DNA of 64,000 bases from Verrucomicrobiota bacterium (GTDB lineage Bacteria > Verrucomicrobiota > Verrucomicrobiia > Limisphaerales > J093): contig JAKLFY010000008.1 of the NCBI GenBank assembly GCA_022710935.1, forward strand, positions 53,637-117,636, written 5' to 3'. The notes below the pieces were generated by a model. The model saw nothing but the letters and a program-made list of their open reading frames with translations, did not search any database and had not been told where the DNA came from. Positions within the stretch are counted from its first letter, which is position 1. Each line of letters begins with the position of its first letter. Position numbers and translations under genes: made by a program. Shown here in pieces: positions 61,027 through 64,000 of this stretch.

Positions 61027-62092
61027 GGGGGGCCGGTGCGTGGGAGGTCGCGTCAAACCGATCAATGACGGTCACGCCCGTCCCGCCAAATGCCCCAAGA
61101 GCGATCAGTGCGGCGGGCGCTTCGGCGAGCGTGACCGTCTTTCCAACCAAACGCTGAGGGTCGAGTTTGCCCGCCCTGATCATGGTGAGCAGCGACGGAT
61201 AGGCCTGGGCGGCCATGCCATGACAACCGAGGATTTCCAGTTCCTTGGCAATCACTGAGGCCATCGGCACAGGCGCATCCCGGTCCTCCGCCACCATCAA
61301 CCCCACCTGCGCATGCCGACCCCGCTTGCGCAAACAGAGGATCGAGTTGCGACTGGTTGCCCGGCTGCCGAGGGCGTCGATCGACAAATGCGCCCCGCCG
61401 CCCGTGAACTCATGGATCGCTGTCGCCACGTCGCCTTGGCGGGTGGCTTTCAGGGTGTGCACTGCGCCCAGCGCCTGCGCGCACGCCAGCGCTTCGGGTC
61501 TCACGTCCACCGCAATCACCTGCGCACCCATCGCACAGGCGATCATGATGGCCGCCAAGCCAATTCCACCACAGCCGTGTACCGCCACCCATTCCCCCGG
61601 GGCGACACGTCCCTGTTGCACCACCGCGCGGAAGGACGTCGCGAACCGGCAGCCCAGACTGGCCGCAGCGACGAAGCCCAGGTCATCGGGCAGGAGGACC
61701 AGATTGTGGTCGGCATGGGGAAGCGCGACGAATTCGGCGAACGAACCCCACGCGGTGAAGCCGGGCTGGAAATAGTCATCGCAGACCTGCGGGTTGCCGG
61801 AGATGCATTGGGGGCAGACGCCGCAACCGACGGCGAACGGAACCGTGACGCGGTCGCCCGGATGCCAGTGTCGGACGCCAACGCCCACCGCCTCGATCAC
61901 GCCGGCCAATTCGTGGCCCGGCACGTGGGGCAGCCGAATGTCCGCATCATGGCCTTGCCACCCGTGCCAATCGCTCCGGCAGATGCCGTTGGCCGCGACT
62001 CGGACCACCACGCCGTCCTGTGGCGGGGTGGGATCCGAGACCCGCCGGAGCTCCAGCGGTCCCTGGAATTGTTCGTAGATGACAGCAAGCAT
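60971..62092 (-). CDS. Zinc-dependent alcohol dehydrogenase (MDR family)
   Basis: A 373-residue enzyme. Catalytic zinc ligands are Cys in GICRSDWHG, GHE in VPGHELAG and a later Cys in LGCRFATS. Structural zinc is bound by the four Cys of CGVCPQCISGNPQVC. The nucleotide-binding motif is VHGCGGIGLAA, followed by VDVRPE (Asp, suggesting NAD). It resembles Zn-alcohol or sugar-alcohol dehydrogenases. The last ~20 residues (after DRFDATSHAP) are read from an intergenic palindrome and are probably not conserved. Confidence 0.87.
   Translation of the reverse strand: MLAVIYEQFQGPLELRRVSDPTPPQDGVVVRVAANGICRSDWHGWQGHDADIRLPHVPGHELAGVIEAVGVGVRHWHPGDRVTVPFAVGCGVCPQCISGNPQVCDDYFQPGFTAWGSFAEFVALPHADHNLVLLPDDLGFVAAASLGCRFATSFRAVVQQGRVAPGEWVAVHGCGGIGLAAIMIACAMGAQVIAVDVRPEALACAQALGAVHTLKATRQGDVATAIHEFTGGGAHLSIDALGSRATSRNSILCLRKRGRHAQVGLMVAEDRDAPVPMASVIAKELEILGCHGMAAQAYPSLLTMIRAGKLDPQRLVGKTVTLAEAPAALIALGAFGGTGVTVIDRFDATSHAPAPLIPSLSPVRSGGEGGESD
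60990..61013. repeat. GC-rich inverted repeat between convergent genes
   Basis: CTCCCCCG (60991-60998) pairs with CGGGGGAG (61006-61013). It lies between the integrase and the convergent alcohol dehydrogenase and could act as a transcription stop, although no T tract follows. It falls in the C-terminal codons of the dehydrogenase. Confidence 0.55.
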
Positions 62093-62104
62093 CTTGCAGG
62101 AAAC

Positions 62105-63262
62105 TCAGCGCTCGACTCGGGGGGGCACGCCGAGAACGTCGGGCGTCTTCGCGGCAAAGGACTCGAGCCATTCCAGCGCCATCGACGCGGCGATGTCCGG
62201 TTCGCTCTGCTTGTATTCGGGAATCGTCTTTCCCCAGTAGAATCCGAGCCAGCCGACCGCCAGCCTGCGCGATCCCTCGATGAACGCATCCAATTCCGTC
62301 ATCGAGCAGTTTAATGGAAACATCTCCTCGATGACGATCGGCTTGCCCACGTTGTAGACCGCAAGCGCCGCCAGCGCTTTGTCCACTTCACCCCGCTTGG
62401 GATAGAAGTGGAGACTGACAAAGTCCAGACCTGCGCCAACCTCTTGCGAGTAGAACAGCGGTCTGGCCCCGGGGAAGGTCAGCGCCCAAGGGATCGCGCC
62501 GACGGTAATGAGGTGCCCTTGGTCCTTCTTCCGGATGGCGGTGACCAGCATGTCCACCCAGGCCTTTGCCACCTCCTTTTCAGTGCGCCCGGCGCGATCG
62601 AGGGTCAGGCGCTGCACGAAGCACATGCCCGCGAACTCGCCCGGCGTCCAGTCCCGGTTCTGTTTGTCCTCCGAGACGATCGGCTCGTTCATCAGGTCGT
62701 AACAGAATACGGCCGGGCTGGCCGAGCAAACCTCGGCAACCGCTTCCCAGAAACGGGCTTGAACCTCCCACCGTTGGCCTTCGCCCAAGTCATTGTACCA
62801 CCTCGGCGTATCCTTCCTCCGGTAGCACCCCAGGCCGGTGACATCGAGGTGAAGCTGATTCGTCTCGGCCAAACGCAGCAGACGACCAAGCTGCGCGAGC
62901 GATTCTCGATTCGGCTCGGTGGCCGAGTTCATGAACCTGGCGACTTGCAGATGGACACGGACGGTGTTCGCTCCGAGGGCTTTCATCTCCTCGAAATCTC
63001 CGCTGACGGTCGCCCACTCGTCCTTCCAGTAATCTTCCAGGAGCCGGTTCGAGGCGTCGTGGTCGTAATTGAAGCCCCACGGTCTGAACTCGCGTTGCGT
63101 GCTTGAGAAGACGAAACGCGTTCGGTCCTTGCTGACGCGAATAAACTCAGGCGCGGATCGGGAGGACTGCGGTTCAGTTCGTTGGCCGCCCGCCAGCATC
63201 AAGCCGACGCCGATCAGCACAGCCCGCACCATCGTGGCGATTCTGCATGCGGAGGATTTCAT
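62105..63262 (-). CDS. GH5-like cellulase/mannanase-type glycosidase
   Basis: A 385-residue exported enzyme. ATG 63262 gives a signal segment (MVRAVLIGVGLMLAGG). The TIM barrel follows GH5: FRPWGFNYDHD, MKALGANTVRVHLQV, then YDLMNEPIVSED with the acid/base Glu, LDFVSLHFYPKR, and PIVIEEMFPL with the nucleophile Glu. The exact substrate is unknown; beta-mannosidic or beta-glucosidic links are possible. It starts 12 bases before the dehydrogenase and is probably co-transcribed with it. Confidence 0.83.
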   Translation of the reverse strand: MKSSACRIATMVRAVLIGVGLMLAGGQRTEPQSSRSAPEFIRVSKDRTRFVFSSTQREFRPWGFNYDHDASNRLLEDYWKDEWATVSGDFEEMKALGANTVRVHLQVARFMNSATEPNRESLAQLGRLLRLAETNQLHLDVTGLGCYRRKDTPRWYNDLGEGQRWEVQARFWEAVAEVCSASPAVFCYDLMNEPIVSEDKQNRDWTPGEFAGMCFVQRLTLDRAGRTEKEVAKAWVDMLVTAIRKKDQGHLITVGAIPWALTFPGARPLFYSQEVGAGLDFVSLHFYPKRGEVDKALAALAVYNVGKPIVIEEMFPLNCSMTELDAFIEGSRRLAVGWLGFYWGKTIPEYKQSEPDIAASMALEWLESFAAKTPDVLGVPPRVER

Positions 63263-63770
63263 CACAATGCGCTCTTTTGCCCGGTTCGTCACACGTGCCA
63301 AACGACTGCCGGACGGAGGTATGAATCGGGAACGCGAGCAGATCAACACGAAACCCTCGGCTGAATCCTCTCCGGCAACCCTCTGCCGCCCTGTCCTGGA
63401 CTCCGGGGGTTCGGTCGTCCTGAGCCAACGCTGCACCGTCCTCGGGTAGGATCGCATGCCTCCTCGTGGGAGGCCACCTGGTCGTGTGTTTGCTGCTGCG
63501 GGCGTTATCGGGTAACACCCGCACGGCCCTCACGGTTGGCGAAAGGGAATCCCTCACCTCACGAAGTCAGTCCCGTCCCGCAGCTCATCCCGCGCGGCCG
63601 ACTACGATTTGGCGCAGATACGTTAGCAGATTGAATCTATCTCAAAAAAGAACTTGATCTTGCATCGAACCGGATCGACATCTACCGCCGGCACGACTGC
63701 CCGGCAATTACGGTTGCTCGCGTGGCCCTTGGGTCGGGCTCTCCGTGCGCCGCTGAGGATGGAGGTAAAC
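63263..63770. other. Intergenic stretch between divergent genes
   Basis: A 508-base region with no convincing gene. It contains a small hairpin near 63506-63530 (GCGGGCGTTA ... TAACACCCGC) and an AT-richer segment around 63615-63660 that may hold the promoter for the formyltransferase-like gene. Weak frames on both strands look like noise. Confidence 0.5.
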
Positions 63771-64000
63771 ATGAGAGCGATGCTGACTTTCCCGGCGCGG
63801 GAATCTTGGGTTCTCCGCGAAACGCCCCCCATCTACTACGCCACGGCCCCGCCGCCGCTGACCCGCGTTGCCGTCTTCGGCAGCTTCATGGGCGGCTATC
63901 ACGTGCTCCAAGAACTGCTGTTTGGACCGCTGGCGAACCGCCTGACCATCGTCGGCGTCGCCACGGATGACCCCACCCAACCGTTCACGCACCCCAGCGT
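63771..64000 (+). CDS. Formyltransferase-like protein, 3' end outside window
   Basis: ATG 63771 has a clear GGAGG site at 63761-63765. The visible 76 codons read MRAMLTFPARESWVLRE ... VAVFGSFMGGYHVLQELL ... ANRLTIVGVATDDP. This matches the N-terminal strand-helix start of methionyl-tRNA or sugar-nucleotide formyltransferases (hydrolase/formyltransferase fold). The catalytic Asn-His-Asp residues would lie beyond the window, so the assignment is tentative. Confidence 0.6.
   Translation, partial: MRAMLTFPARESWVLRETPPIYYATAPPPLTRVAVFGSFMGGYHVLQELLFGPLANRLTIVGVATDDPTQPFTHPS

Noticed and set aside
63506..63530. Hairpin considered as a riboswitch or attenuator
   Set aside because: It is a single short stem-loop without a conserved aptamer pattern or a T tract, and it is far (about 240 bases) from the next start codon.

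Overview
The window looks like chromosome of a Verrucomicrobiota-type bacterium. This is inferred from gene content, not from a marker gene. It carries a PEP-CTERM surface protein, an H-X9-DG pseudopilin-like protein, a type II secretion operon whose GspL is a PilM-PilN fusion and whose secretin is enormous, RCC1/Ig giant proteins, sulfatase and polysaccharide-degradation genes, and many dispersed intergenic repeats. GC content is high throughout, and most genes sit in tightly packed, often overlapping operons.

Layout. 1-1306 (-): an unrecognised gene running off the left edge. 1486-7400 (+): a complete branched-chain amino-acid type ABC transporter (livK-H-M-G-F) ending in a PaaK-like protein whose nucleotide-binding motifs are eroded. 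7450-9281 (-): an orphan RelE-like toxin, a tRNA-Glu with an unusual core, a PEP-CTERM protein and a secreted two-repeat protein. 9749-10468 (+): a DUF554 membrane protein. 10486-19117 (-): a carbohydrate cluster (SDR, GH88-like, OYE-like, GH2, UroD/MtaA-like). 19480-21008 (+): an EF-hand lipoprotein and a pseudopilin-like protein. 21101-27277 (-): a 2058-residue protein made of RCC1 propeller blades and Ig-like domains. 27545-28011 (+): a small toxin-antitoxin pair. 28012-31101: a rearranged zone with a MITE-like element, a TerB/DUF697 protein, a DUF1349 protein, and remnants of DUF4239 and DUF2950 genes. 31113-35494 (-): two outer-membrane barrels, a sulfatase and a small exported protein. 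35687-38511: a regulator, a truncated MITE fused to a gene fragment, a Rnk/GreA-like protein, a lipoprotein and repeats. 38512-57512 (-): the type II secretion operon in the order gspE-F-G-H-I-J-K-L-M-D. 57702-59581 (+): a DUF1232-like protein, a ferric-reductase-like flavoprotein and a 30-residue membrane peptide. 59587-60844: tRNA-Ile2 and a tyrosine integrase. 60971-63262 (-): a zinc alcohol dehydrogenase and a GH5 glycosidase. 63771-64000 (+): the start of a formyltransferase-like gene.

The centre of interest is the secretion operon. Its terminal gene encodes a 2904-residue secretin with about 29 tandem secretin-N modules, where ordinary secretins have three or four. Its first gene, the ATPase gspE, carries a 17-base G tract inside the coding sequence, a possible on/off switch for the whole apparatus. 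No gspC is present, but GspM carries a C-terminal domain that resembles GspC/PilP. The exported glycosidases, sulfatase, pseudopilin and giant repeat proteins nearby are plausible cargo or surface partners (inference).

A second theme is repeat-driven remodelling. A 271-bp element with terminal inverted repeats has a 5-bp target duplication and a visible empty site elsewhere in the window. A broken copy of it is fused to a duplicated gene end. A minisatellite family has been read into the C-terminus of gspI and abuts the end of the secretin gene. A composite dispersed repeat occupies the 5' region of the GH2 gene, which lacks a normal start codon.
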